Below, one piece after another: positions 45,001-56,961 of a stretch of 64,000 bases of DNA. Numbering within the stretch: position 1 is the first letter of the stretch; every line of letters starts with the position of its first letter. The notes below the pieces were generated by a model. It was not told the origin of the DNA and ran no database searches. It worked only from the letters and a program-made list of their open reading frames with translations. Both the position numbers and the translations under genes were made by a program. The stretch comes from Purpureocillium takamizusanense (taxonomy: Eukaryota; Ascomycota; Sordariomycetes; Hypocreales; Ophiocordycipitaceae), in assembly GCF_022605165.1 (NCBI RefSeq), contig NC_063074.1:1825501-1889500 (forward strand), given 5' to 3'.

Positions 45001-48000
45001 CAAGACGGAGTCGGTCAAGGCGCTGGGTGTCCAGCTTGGCAGGTTTACGCTGGTATTTTGCTGCGACGACACCTTTGACTTTCAGGCCATGGGTCGTATC
45101 TTCTTGGGAATCTGTCAAGTTGGTGCCTGGGGCTGCTTCGACGAGTTCAACCGTCTCGAGGAGAGGATCTTGTCTGCCGTGTCGCAGCAGATTCAGAATA
45201 TCCAGCTCGGTCTCAAGCAGGGTGCCGAGGAGGACAAGGCTCAGATTGAGCTGGTTGGCCGTCAACTCAGTGTCAATGAGAACACCGGCATCTTCATAAC
45301 CATGAACCCTGGCTATGCAGGCCGCTCGAACTTGCCCGACAACCTCAAGAAGCTCTTTCGCAGCGTTGCCATGTCGAAGCCTGACAAAGAGCTCATCGCG
45401 GAAGTCATGCTCTACTCTCAAGGGTTCAACCAGGCAAAGCAACTTTCCAAGCAGACCGTCCCATTCTTCGACCAATGCTCTGCCCAGCTTTCGAAGCAAG
45501 CACATTATGACTTTGGTCTGCGTGCTCTGAAGAGCGTCTTGGTTAGCTCCGGTGGTCTCAAGCGCGCTCGTCTCAATGATGGCAATCTACGTGTCGAGGG
45601 GGTCGTGGAGCCGGAGATTATCGTCCAGAGCATTCGTGAGACAATCGCTCCGAAGCTCATCAAGTCGGACGTTGAGATCATGACTACACTCGAAGGCAAA
45701 TGCTTCCCTGGCATCGAATACGTGCCGGCAAACCTCCAAGCGCTTGAAGAGGCTATTCGCGGCCTAGCCGCGGAGCGTCATCTCGTCGTCACCGACACGT
45801 GGATGACCAAAGTGTTGCAGTTGCACCAAATTCAAAAGATTCATCATGGTGTCATGATGGTTGGTAACTCGGGCAGCGGAAAGTCTACGGCCTGGCGCCT
45901 CCTTCTGGACGCGCTTCAGAAAGTAGAAGGTATCGAAGGCGTGTCGCACGTCATTGACTCCAAAGTCATGTCAAAGGAGGCCCTTTACGGAAATTTAGAC
46001 TCAACTACGCGCGAGTGGACCGACGGCCTATTCACGAGCATTCTCCGCAAGATTGTTGACAACCTGCGTGGCGAGGACTCCAAGCGGCACTGGATCGTCT
46101 TCGACGGCGATGTCGACCCCGAGTGGGTCGAGAACTTGAACTCAGTGCTCGATGACAACAAGCTGCTTACGCTTCCCAACGGTGAGCGCTTGAACCTGCC
46201 ACCTAACGTTCGCATCATGTTCGAGGTGGAGACGTTGAAATACGCCACCCTCGCTACCGTCAGTCGATGCGGCATGGTGTGGTTCAGCGAGGACACTGTC
46301 ACACCCGGCATGATGGTCGCCAATTATCTCGAAACTCTGAGCAGCGTTCCGTTTGAGGACTTGGATGAGGATAGTGTTGCCACAGGACAGACGCCTGCCA
46401 AGAACCTGGTCGTACAAGGGCAGGTGGCGGATTTGCTCAAATCTTGCCTCATCTCGGATGATTTTATCTTCCAGGTGCTCGAACGCGCCCAGGGTTACAA
46501 CCATATCATGGAGTTCACTGTCTCCCGTGTGCTCACGACACTCTTTTCGTTGCTGAACAAGGCGGTTCGCGATGTTATCGAGTACAACGGGCAGCATTCT
46601 GACTTTCCCCTGGACCCTGAGCAGGTTGAGGCCTTCATCCCCAAGAAGCTGCTGCTCGCCCTCGTCTGGGCACTGACCGGAGACTGTCCGCTCGGCGACC
46701 GGAAGGCCTTTGGCGACGACATCTGCGCACTTGCCAGCTTTGGGTCGCCGCCCTTGGACGGCACGAGCTCGCTCATCGACTTTAATGTCAGCCTGCCGAA
46801 AGCTGAATGGACATCGTGGCAAAACCAAGTGCCAACCATCGAGGTCAATACACACTCCATCATTCAGACCGATGTCGTCATCCCAACGTTGGACACGGTT
46901 CGACACGAGGACGTCCTCTATTCATGGTTGGCCGAACACAAGCCTCTCCTGCTCTGTGGTCCTCCAGGGTCAGGCAAGACAATGACGCTGTTCAGTGCTC
47001 TTCGCAAGCTTCCAAACATGGAAGTTGTCGGCCTCAACTTTTCTAGTGCAACCACGCCAGACCTCCTGATCAAAACCTTTGAGCAGTACTGCGAATACAA
47101 GAAGACTCTGAATGGGGTCATGCTCTCACCGACACAAATTGGCCGATGGCTCGTCATCTTTTGCGACGAAATCAATCTGCCGGCACCGGACAACTACGGG
47201 ACCCAGCGAGCTATTTCCTTCCTGCGCCAACTTGTCGAACACAATGGGTTCTGGCGTACATCTGACAAATCCTGGGTCACACTCGACCGGATCCAGTTCG
47301 TAGGTGCCTGCAACCCCCCGACTGATGCCGGCCGTACTGCGCTTGGGGCGAGGTTCCTGCGTCACGCACCTCTCATCATGGTGGACTATCCAGGGGAGCT
47401 ATCCCTCAACCAAATTTACGGAACCTTCAACTCAGCTGTTCTCAAGATCATTCCTGCCCTGCGAGGGTACGCGGAACCCCTCACGCACGCTATGGTGCGG
47501 TTCTATCTTGAGTCTCAACAGAGGTTCACACCAAAGATTCAGCCGCACTATGTGTACAGCCCGCGTGAGCTTACGCGCTGGGTCCGGGGTGTCTACGAGG
47601 CCATCAAGCCTCTAGAGAGCCTGTCACTCGAGGGCTTGATCCGCATATGGGCTCACGAGGCCCTGCGTCTCTTCCAGGATCGTTTGGTCGCTGAGGATGA
47701 GCGAAAGTGGACCGATGAGGCGGTCAGGCGCATCGCGCTCGAACTCTTCCCTACTATTGAAGAAGACAAGGCTCTCGGCGGCCCTATTCTCTTCTCTAAC
47801 TGGCTGTCCAAGAATTACGTCCCTGTCGACCGCGAGCAACTACGTGAGTTTGTCAAAGCGCGACTCAAGACATTCTGCGAGGAGGAAGTTGATGTGCCAC
47901 TTATCCTTTTCAACGACGTCTTGGAGCATGTGCTTCGCATTGATCGTGTCTTCAGGCAGCCGCAGGGACACCTGATCCTGATTGGTGTTAGTGGAAGTGG

Positions 48001-51000
48001 CAAAACAACGCTCTCGCGCTTTGTCGCCTGGATGAACGGCCTCAAGGTCTTCCAGATCAAGGTCCATGGAAAATACTCTGGAGAGGACTTTGACGAAGAT
48101 CTGCGTGATGTCCTTCGTCGCTGTGGCTGCAAGGGCGAGAAGATCTGCTTCATCATGGATGAGGCAAACGTGCTTGATTCCGGATTTTTGGAGCGAATGA
48201 ACACACTTCTGGCCAATGCCGAGGTTCCTGGCCTCTTCGAGGGCGACGACTACGCTGCGCTGATGACAGCGTGCAAAGAAGGTGCGCAGCGTCAAAACCT
48301 GCACCTTGACTCTCCGGAGGAGCTTTACAAGTGGTTCACCCAGCAGATTGTCAACAACTTGCATGTCGTCTTTACAATGAATCCGCCTGAGGGTGGTCTG
48401 TCGTCCAAGGCCGCGACCAGTCCTGCTTTGTTCAACCGATGTGTGCTTAACTGGTTCGGCGACTGGTCGGATCAGGCTCTGTTCCAGGTAGGCCACGAGT
48501 TGACACACTCTGTTGACCTGGACAGGAGCAACTGGCAGTCTCCCGATACAATACCTGTGGCCTTCCGCGGCCTCAACCTGCCGCCGTCTCATCGCGAGGC
48601 CGTCATCAACTCGATGGTCTACATCCACTACTCGCTTCAGCGCTACAACCGGAAGCTATATCAACAGCAGAAGAAGGTGACTTTCTTGACGCCTCGCCAC
48701 TTCCTGGATTTCGTCGGCCAATATGTCAAGTTGTACAATGAGAAGCGTGAAGACCTGGAAGAGCAGCAGCGCCACCTGAACGTCGGTCTTGAGAAGCTCA
48801 GGGACACGGTGGACAAGGTCCGCGATCTGCGCGTCAGCCTCGCCGAGAAGAAGACTCAGCTGGAGCAAAAGGATGCCGAGGCCAATGAAAAGTTACAGCG
48901 CATGGTTGCAGATCAGCGCGAGGCAGAGCAGAGGAAGAATACGTCGCTGGAGATCCAGGTCGCGCTAGAGAAGCAAGAAGCGGAAGTGGCAATGCGGAAG
49001 AAGGTGGTGCTGGAGGATCTCGCCAAAGCCGAGCCTGCCGTCGAGGAGGCCAAGGCCAGTGTCAGCAACATCAAGCGACAACATTTGACCGAAGTTCGGT
49101 CCATGGGCAACCCCCCGCAGGGCGTCCGGCTTGCTCTTGACGCAGTTTGCACGCTTCTCGGGCACCGAATCAACGACTGGAAAGCGGTCCAGGCAGTCGT
49201 ACGAAGGGATGACTTCATTGCCAGCATTATCATGTTCGACAATGCCAAGCAGATGACCAAGGCGCTGAGGATCAAGATGCGCAACGAGTTCCTTTCCAAC
49301 CCTGAGTTTACCTTTGAGAAGGTTAACAGAGCCTCCAAGGCCTGTGGACCTCTTGTGCAGTGGGTGGCGGCTCAAGTCAACTACTCGGACATTCTAGATC
49401 GGGTTGGCCCGCTCAAGGAAGAGGTGACGCAGCTTGAGGAGCAGGCTCTCCAGACGAAGGCTGAAGCCAAGGCGGTGGAGAGCAATATCGCTGAACTGGA
49501 GGCCAGCATCAACACGTACAAGACGGAATATGCCGCGCTCATCAGCGAGACGCAAGCCATCAAGGCCGAGATGTCCAAGGTTCAATTCAAGGTCGACCGA
49601 AGCGTGAGGCTCCTCGACAGCCTGTCGTCGGAGAGGACACGTTGGGAAGAAGGCAGCAAGTCTTTCGAGACACAAATCAGCACTCTTGTGGGTGACGTTC
49701 TGGTCGCCGCCGCGTTCTTGGCGTATAGCGGTCTCTACGACCAAACCTTCCGAAAGAGTATGATGGACGATTGGTGTCACCAGCTTCACCTCTCCGGCAT
49801 TCAGTACAAGTCCCCGAACCCCGTTACCGAATACCTCTCGAGTGCAGACGAGCGTCTCAGCTGGCAAGAAAACACGCTGCCTGTCGACGACTTATGCACG
49901 GAAAACGCCATCATTCTCAAGCGGTTCAACCGATACCCTCTCATCATCGACCCGTCGGGAAGAGTCACCGAATTTTTGCAGAAAGAGTGCAAAGACCGAC
50001 GCCTTACGGTTACGAGCTTTTTGGACGATACATTTACCAAGCAGCTTGAGAGCTCTCTGCGCTTTGGCAACCCCATTTTGATCCAAGACGCGGAGCATCT
50101 GGACCCCATTCTCAATCACGTCTTGAACAAGGAGTACCAGAGAACTGGCGGCCGTGTGCTGATCCAGCTCGGCAAGCAAGAGATTGACTTTTCGCCGTCA
50201 TTCAAGCTCTACCTGTCGACCCGGGACCCGTCCGCGCAGTTTGCTCCGGATATTTGTAGCCGAACCACCTTTGTCAACTTTACGGTCACCAAGAGCAGTC
50301 TCCAGACACAGTCTCTCAACGACGTACTCAAGTCAGAGCGACCGGATGTCGACGAGCGCCGCACCAATCTCATCAAGCTCCAGGGAGAGTTCAAGGTGCA
50401 CCTACGTCAGCTCGAGAAGCAGCTTCTGCAGGCTCTCAACGAGTCCCGCGGCAATATTCTCGACGACGACAACGTGATCGAAACACTCGAGACACTCAAG
50501 ACGGAGGCTGCTGAGATCTCGGCCAAGATGAGCAACACCGAGGGCGTCATGGCGGAAGTCGAAGAAATTACGCAGCAGTACGGTATTATCGCCAACTCAT
50601 GCAGCGCCGTATTCGCCGTCTTGGACCAGTTGCACTTCCTCAACCACTTCTATCAGTTCTCGCTTCAGTACTTTTTGGACATTTTCCAGATGGTGCTGCA
50701 CGGCAATCAGCATCTGGCGAGCGAGACTGACCACAATGCGCGTCGCGATATCATTGTCAAGGACTTGTTTGTAAACGCCTTCAAGCGAACGGCACTTGGT
50801 CTGCTGCAAAAGGACCGCATCACCTTGGGCATGCTGCTTGCGCAGGCCTCGCCCTACAAGATGGACAAGTCGCTGATTGACATCATCCTCGACAGCCGCG
50901 TCCAAGGCAAAGACTTGTCGTCTAACCCCGGCCAAAGGGACGACGCTTTCATGCAGGCTAGAAAGCTCAGCGTATTCAAGGAGAGGTTGGACGGCATATC

Positions 51001-52248
51001 GACTGGCGATTGGGACAAGTTCCTGGCTGAGGAGCTCGCTGAGGCGGCCGTACCCAAGGTCTGGGATGATGAAGCCAGCCCTCTTGATCAGGCTCTTCTG
51101 TCGCTCCTGCTCGTGAAGCTCTTCCGCATGGATCGGTTCGTGCCGGCAGCTGAACGCTTCGTCGGTCAGGTGTTTGGCAGTGACATCTTCGACTATGTTG
51201 AAGACCTCGGAGCAACAGTCAGTCAAGTCTCGGCCAGGCTGCCGATTGCTCTGGTATCCAGCCCCGGATTCGACGCAAGCTACAAGGTGGACAACCTCGT
51301 GGAGAGGATGAACGTCAAGTGCACCAACATTGCCATGGGCTCTAACGAAGGCTTGGCCAGCGCGGACAAGGCTATTAGCAACGCAGCTCAGACGGGCTCA
51401 TGGGTGCTTGTCAAGAACGTTCATCTCGCACCGACATGGCTTCAGAGCCTGGAGAAGCGAATGGAAGCGCTCAATCCGCAAAAGGACTTCCGACTGTTCC
51501 TGTCGATGGAGTCGAGCCCCAAGATCCCCGTCAATCTGATTCGCGCCTCTCGCGTGCTCATGTATGAGCAGCCCGCCGGCGTGAGAGCGAACATGAAGGA
51601 CTCGCTCTCGTCACTATCAACACGGGCGACCAAGAGCCCCGTGGAGAGGGCAAGGCTGTACCTCCTCATCTCGTTCTTGCATGCCGTGGCACAGGAGCGG
51701 CTGCGGTATGCGCCGACCCTTGGCTGGAAGGGGTTCTGGGAATTTAACGACAGCGACGTAAGTACCACTCAGTATGGCCATGAGACAGCCTGCTAACAGT
51801 ATTTCAGTACGAATGCTCTGCATTCATTGTCGACACGTGGTTGGAGGGCGTTGCCGGCAACCGAACCAATATTGCACCGCAGAACATCCCGTGGGATATG
51901 ATTCGATACCTTGTGACGGAGACATACGGAGGCAAGATTGACGATGAGGGCGACTTCAAGCTCCTGGGCGAGCTGGTGGCCTCGTTCCTGACGCCAGCGG
52001 CGTACGACGTGGACCACAAGCTCGTGGACGGACCGGATGGCGGGTTGCTGGTGCCCTCGGGCACAAGCCTGCAAGACTTTATGGCGTGGATCCACAGGCT
52101 GCCGGAGCGCGAGCCGCCAACATATCTAGGTCTGCCGGCTAACGCGGAGAAGCTCTTGTTGGTAGGCCTCGGGGAGAACCTGGTCACGGACCTAGGCAGG
52201 GTGACGGAACTGCTGGACCAAGGAGAGCAGCTGGTTACAGATTCTTGA
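39083..52248 (+). CDS. Cytoplasmic dynein 1 heavy chain
   Basis: Two exons (39083-51757 and 51808-52248) give 4,371 aa, the usual size for fungi; orthologues are nudA in Aspergillus, ro-1 in Neurospora and DYN1 in yeast. It is the minus-end microtubule motor for nuclear migration, spindle positioning and endosome transport. Four P-loops are intact: AAA1 [10 protein letters not shown] (Lys about 1974), AAA2 [11 protein letters not shown] (about 2267), AAA3 [10 protein letters not shown] (about 2632) and AAA4 [11 protein letters not shown] (about 2974). Acidic Walker B motifs include CFDEFNRL (AAA1), [10 protein letters not shown] (AAA3) and [10 protein letters not shown] (AAA4). The stalk coiled coils (about 3219 onward and 3438-3497) flank the microtubule-binding tip. 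AAA5-AAA6 and a short fungal C-terminus follow, ending [12 protein letters not shown]. Only one 50-nt intron (GTAAGT...TTTCAG) is seen, near the 3' end. The start is the first ATG; a second in-frame Met lies six codons later. Confidence 0.98.
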
Positions 52249-53050
52249 AGCCGCAGAGGCTCTGTCTACTATTCGTTTTCTTTTGTTCTCTGTACTTTGC
52301 TCGGCTGATGGTATGACGCGGCGGCGCTCGAGGGGCTTTCTTTGATGGCATAAAGGGGATTACAGAGATACCCGGACACGAGTTGGCTGTATAAAAGATC
52401 TCCTCTTGTTATTATTGTTGAGTAAGAAACACACTTTTTTGCAGTTGAAAATGCAGCGAGAAGGACCCTTTCTCAACAGACTTCTTCAATGAACAAGCGG
52501 GATGGCGACCGAAGTAGAAAAGGCAGATACGACGTTAGCATCATGGGTAGCAGCGGGCTTCGGATGGCCTCCCGCAAGGGCGCCCTGTTTTGGTTGGGGG
52601 GTGGTGTGGTTTGTGGCCTGAAGGAAGGGGAGGGGGGGAGGCGCTCCAAGGGCCTAGCGCAGGGAGATGTATGGATTGGTGGTAGGTGCTTGTTGACGTT
52701 GGTCAGGTACGAGCAGGCTGCCACCTGGATGGATGCTGCTTTCGAGCAGCGGAGGGCGGCAAGGCGGGCAGTAGTGACCGGCGATGGTGGTGGTGGTTGT
52801 AGTAACAATGCAGTGCATCCATGATGGCCTGGGATGGTCGGTGGTGGTGGTGTCCGGCGGGTGGCATGTGGGTGTGGCAGGCCAGCCATGTTGCGGTGCG
52901 GCGCGAGCTGGTGCGGTTGCGTCGTCGGTGGCGTCGAGTGTCAACGGGGGCGGCGGGAGGCGGGCATGATTTTGTCGTTTTCTCGATCGAGGAACGGGGG
53001 GCGCCGGTGCCGATGAGGCTGGCGATGTCTTCAAGTTTTCGTGCCCAAGT

Positions 53051-53098
53051 TAGTACCTACTAAGGTGCCTAGGCAAGTGCCTAAATAAGTAGGTACTA
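53051..53098. repeat. Nested palindrome: 11-nt inverted arms around TGCCTAGGCA
   Basis: TAGTACCTACT (53051-53061) and AGTAGGTACTA (53088-53098) are exact reverse complements. Between them is the perfect 10-nt palindrome TGCCTAGGCA (53066-53075). Confidence 0.88.
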
Positions 53099-53200
53099 CT
53101 ATTGTGCAGAGGTACGAATACGCACTCCATACAAGGACGAAGTAGCACCTGGAGGTAGTACGTATCTTTATTGGATGTAAGTCAGAGAGGCAGGCTGACG

Positions 53201-53216
53201 CCCCCCCCCCCCCCCC
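53201..53216. repeat. C16 homopolymer
   Basis: Sixteen consecutive C on the plus strand. Shorter C runs occur at 579-592 and 25103-25115. Run lengths of this size may also carry sequencing error. Confidence 0.9.
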
Positions 53217-53362
53217 GACAGAGTGAGGCGTGTGTGTGCAGGGACACACGAAACGACAAGAAAGACGTGGGACGGCATGACAGGCTTCTAGAGACGAGCC
53301 CGCCCACTCACTCGTCAGCAAGAAGCGGCCCATTCGGCGGGCGTCGGTCCAGAGGATGCGTT

Positions 53363-53392
53363 GCGATGCGATGCGATGCGATGCGATGCGAT
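53363..53392. repeat. (GCGAT)6 pentanucleotide microsatellite
   Basis: Six perfect tandem copies of a 5-nt unit, in gene-free DNA. Confidence 0.95.
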
Positions 53393-54214
53393 GGAAAGAT
53401 GGACGGGCGTCGCGATGGGGCATCGATTTAGTGGTCCTCGCCCCCTGCCTTGAGCGAATGCTGGGCCGGCGCCGGAGAACAAGGTCCTGCCATCGCGCAT
53501 GGGATCGATGGCCGCTCCAGTCCAGTCCATGGATGAGGTGGTGGATGGATGGATGCTACAAGTTAGTGCGGGACCGGTACCCCGCTGAAACGGGCGCACT
53601 GCAGTGGGCCGCTAGTGGTGCGGCGGCAGCGGTACTGTACAAGCTACCTGAAAATGCTCAAGCCAAGTACAAAAGCATCATGCAACGTACATGTGCCGTT
53701 GATGCAGGCTGCACACACGGTCGAGCAGGCTTGCGCGTCGTGGTGGTCGGCAGTGCGTGAAGAAGCCGACTGCTGCTCCCCCCCCACCCCTCTTCTGAGC
53801 CCGCCAGTGAGTGAGTGAGTGAGACTCCTTTTCTCGCCGAACCAACAACCCACCACGAATAATGCAGTGCCGGCCCGGCGGCGGCGGCTGGTGAGACATC
53901 CAGACACCCACACACGACATACTACCCCCGCGATCCCCGGCTAGGATTCAGAGCTGGCCAGAACCAGAACTGGAGCGACGCGTGGGGATGCGTGGGTTCG
54001 CGCGTGTGGTGTGGGTTGATGGTCGCGGTCGTGGCCACTCCCGCCGTTCCCCCTCCCCTCCCCTCCCCTCGACCACCCCCCCTCGGAGGTCACCTGCGCC
54101 GCCCAGTTTGTCGCAGGCGCTGTCGCTGGCGCGCGCACTGATTGGCACCCCGAGGCAGCGGAGCGGCGATGCGTGACGTGATGATGGCGATGAGCCGGGC
54201 CTGCGGGATCGAGC

Positions 54215-54238
54215 CGTGCGTGCGTGCGTGCGTGCGTG
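54215..54238. repeat. (CGTG)6 tetranucleotide microsatellite
   Basis: Six perfect tandem copies of CGTG in gene-free DNA. Confidence 0.95.
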
Positions 54239-55211
54239 TGCAAAAAGCCATGGACCGGACCTGCTTCGTTTGTACTGCAGCCGCCCACGGCTGGTACTCC
54301 TTCTTTTGGGTGAGGAAGGTAGGGTACTGTACTTTCGCATGTAACTTATCAGGTACTTGACTGCAACACATCTAAGGCACCGACTGTAGGTACTAGTTGC
54401 CCCTCCCCTCTGCTGTCGCCGTCCCACTGCACTGCGAGGCCTTGTCTTGTCTGCGCGCCAGCAAGGCAGTCGGCGGCGGCGGCGGCAGCAGCGGCGGTGA
54501 CGTCGTCGCTCCAGTATGATGGAGGAGCTGCACCGCTTGCGATGGATGAGGGGACCGAAAGGGCGAGAGCATGGCCGCCTAGTACCTTGTGCAGAGGTAT
54601 CGTTGAAGACTGACCTGCCCCGTGTAACAAGCTCCCAGTCACGAGGGGGAAAAGAGCTCTTGACCTGCCTTGTTCAAGTGAGGTACTTGCCTCGCCACGC
54701 TACCTACCTTAGTACCTGGGTAGGGACGCGAGCCAAGCAAGGTATAGTAGTAGGCTGGCATTTTGTACTACTGCTACTCCGTGTAGGTACCTGCCTTGGC
54801 ACTTGCAACCCAGACTTGTTTTGTTACCTTTGGTAGTGCTCCATCCTCCAAGGCGCTCCATGTCCCGAAACAAAAGTAGGTGACTATAGTACCTTGGGTA
54901 GGCCCCGTAGTTCGTACAAAGTACAAGACGGCAGAGTGAGCTCATCACCCTCCCGCCTTCCCCGCAGCAGCAGCCTCCCATTATAAGCCTATACATTCCC
55001 CGTGCCCCGGCCATCTATCTACCTTGCTACTTTACTGCCCGCCCACGCTTCCTCGTCGTTCCACCGACCTGCTCGCCAGATCCCGTAGCATCTTCGGACC
55101 TCGTTCGCCTTGCTCCTCGCTTCGCAGCGTCCTCACCCTCGCCTCGCCGTCTCCCACACATATTCACGTACGCCTTTGCGAACCCGCTGCATCGCAGCAA
55201 CCACCACCGTC

Positions 55212-56324
55212 ATGGCCAACTGGAATGCCTGCAAGTCACCCCCATATTCTTCTCCCGGAATCTTAGCGAGCCACGCCCACGTCATGCGATGCGTGTAGGC
55301 TTGCTTCTACGCAGAGAAGGGAGCGCTGACTTGACCCCCCAGGGAATCCCTTCACCAAGCGCGAGTCGCACACGTCAGGGTCCATCACCACCTACAAGAT
55401 CCTCACCCTCGTTACCTGGCTCTTGTCCGTCGTCGTGACCGTCTACTACACCATCCACAGGCCCCATGATGGCTTCACCATCCGCAAGCGCATCTGGGAT
55501 CAGAACTACCTCTATCCCAGCGCATTCACCATGAATCACATTCTTGGCGATATCTACTGGTACTGCGCCCACGTTACCCTCTACCTGGCCCTCCGACGTT
55601 TACCGTCAGTCCCTAGCATCTTGCTAATGCTCACTCGTCTAGGGTCGGCCTATTTGTTCTCCAGTTCGGCTACATCACTCACCTCTTCTCCCGCAATGCC
55701 GATACCGTCAATGCCGCCGCCAGCGTCGGCAGCCACTTCATTCTGAACAACCTCTTCCACTTTGGCTTCGTCATGCTGTTTGTCCGCTCGCACTTTCACT
55801 GGGCTGAGTTGCTCCTCATTCTCAACTTTATCAATCTGTCTTCGCTGTATTTCCGCCACCACACGTACCCGCGCTTCATCCACGCGCCCACCGTGTCGGG
55901 ACCTCTCGCCTGGACCTTTGTCGCCATTTACTGGAACGGTGCCATCATGGTGCCGCACCCGCACAGCCTCGTGGCCCGCATCTTTGGCAACATCTTCATT
56001 TGGTCACTCCTTGTCTACGGCATGTTCTTCATCATCATCTACAAGGTAAGAGCCTGAATGCTAGCCAACCGTGACCCCTAGTTTGCTGACTGGTCGCAGG
56101 ACTACACCATGGGTTTTGCCCTCAGCATGCTCGCTGCCGCCATTGGTGTCGCTCAATTCACGCGACAGATCATCGCCCTCCAGTGGATCTTTGCCTTCAT
56201 CATCATGGCCCTCCTTTTCATCATGACAGTCGTCGTGGCTGTACCCGCCTGGACTGGACGAGAGATTAGGTGGCGACGTGCTGAGCCGGCCGACCAGGAG
56301 CGTGCTCCCCTGCTCAACGAGTAG
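55212..56324 (+). CDS. DUF1774 fungal multi-pass membrane protein
   Basis: Four exons are inferred (55212-55230, 55343-55559, 55643-56045, 56100-56324), giving 287 aa. It has about seven hydrophobic helices, with family-typical stretches ITTYKILTLVTWLLSVVVTV, IYWVGLFVLQFGYITHLFSR, FINLSSLYFRHHTYPRFIHA and TVSGPLAWTFVAIYWNGAIM, and it ends in a charged AEPADQERAPLLNE tail. This matches the DUF1774 family of ascomycetes, whose function is not known. Introns 2 (GTACTG...TCTAG) and 3 (GTAAGA...GCAG) are firm. Exon 1 is only 19 nt: the sole donor giving the right phase from this ATG is GC (GCAAGT at 55231), which makes MANWNAWNPFTKRESH. The in-frame total supports it, but a different first exon remains possible. 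Confidence 0.83.
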
Positions 56325-56961
56325 GGTGCTCGTACGTCAGTTTTTTTGCGATCGAGCACTCGACGCCTCGAAGCTTCGGTAGCGCCCCAATATGGCACGC
56401 TGTGTCACTCCAACTCCGCCTCCGTCCACACCAGCAGCTGTCATTCGCTGCCACCCAGTGGCCCTGTGCAATTTACTATAAAGTATGACTCGATGACGAT
56501 TTTCGCCATCATGATTTGTGAAAGAAGGCATCACTGAATGCGTTTGTTTTACTTTCTCATGCCCTGCTCATGATGCAACGGGGCATACCTCCTTTGCTCC
56601 AAGTACCATAACCAAGGCGTTTAGTTGCAGGGAGCTCGGAATTGTTCGTGGGAAGGTTCTAAATGATTTGAGAATTCCGGATCGTCGGTTATTTGCGTGC
56701 TAGGTAATAACAGCGTCGGTTATTGAACATTTGTGAGCTCCTCGTCGAAGCTTGGGTGTAACCCTGATGGCCTGATGTGTGATTGAGGAATGACGTAACA
56801 ATGGAAGTTGGTTTAGGTAGCGACGCTAGCGCAGGGAACTCCTATCGATAAGGCAGTCATCCTACGACTCGCGAGGCCGATGCCAAGTTGCCAGCACAGA
56901 GTGCACCGGCAGTTGTGCAGCCACTCTCTCCTTGACCATTGCCTTGCAGCAGCCGGCGTCA
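56325..56961. other. Intergenic region DUF1774 to PPT2
   Basis: 637 bp between tandem plus-strand genes. No gene seen. The A/T-richer stretch at 56470-56760 is probably 3' UTR and spacer. Confidence 0.55.

Larger units (their letters stand above)
52249..55211. other. Largest gene-free stretch, repeat- and palindrome-rich
   Basis: 2.96 kb between dynein and the DUF1774 gene. It holds a C16 homopolymer (53201-53216), (GCGAT)6, (CGTG)6, a nested palindrome cluster (53051-53098) and many AGGTAC/GTACCT words between 54590 and 54920. Frames are low-complexity on both strands; a Pro/Thr-rich minus frame at 52654-53034 is not convincing. TATAAG near 54982 may belong to the DUF1774 promoter. Confidence 0.6.

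Noticed and set aside
52654..53034. 126-aa Pro/Thr-rich minus-strand frame
   Set aside because: Low complexity from GGT/ACC repeats, no motif and no conserved features.
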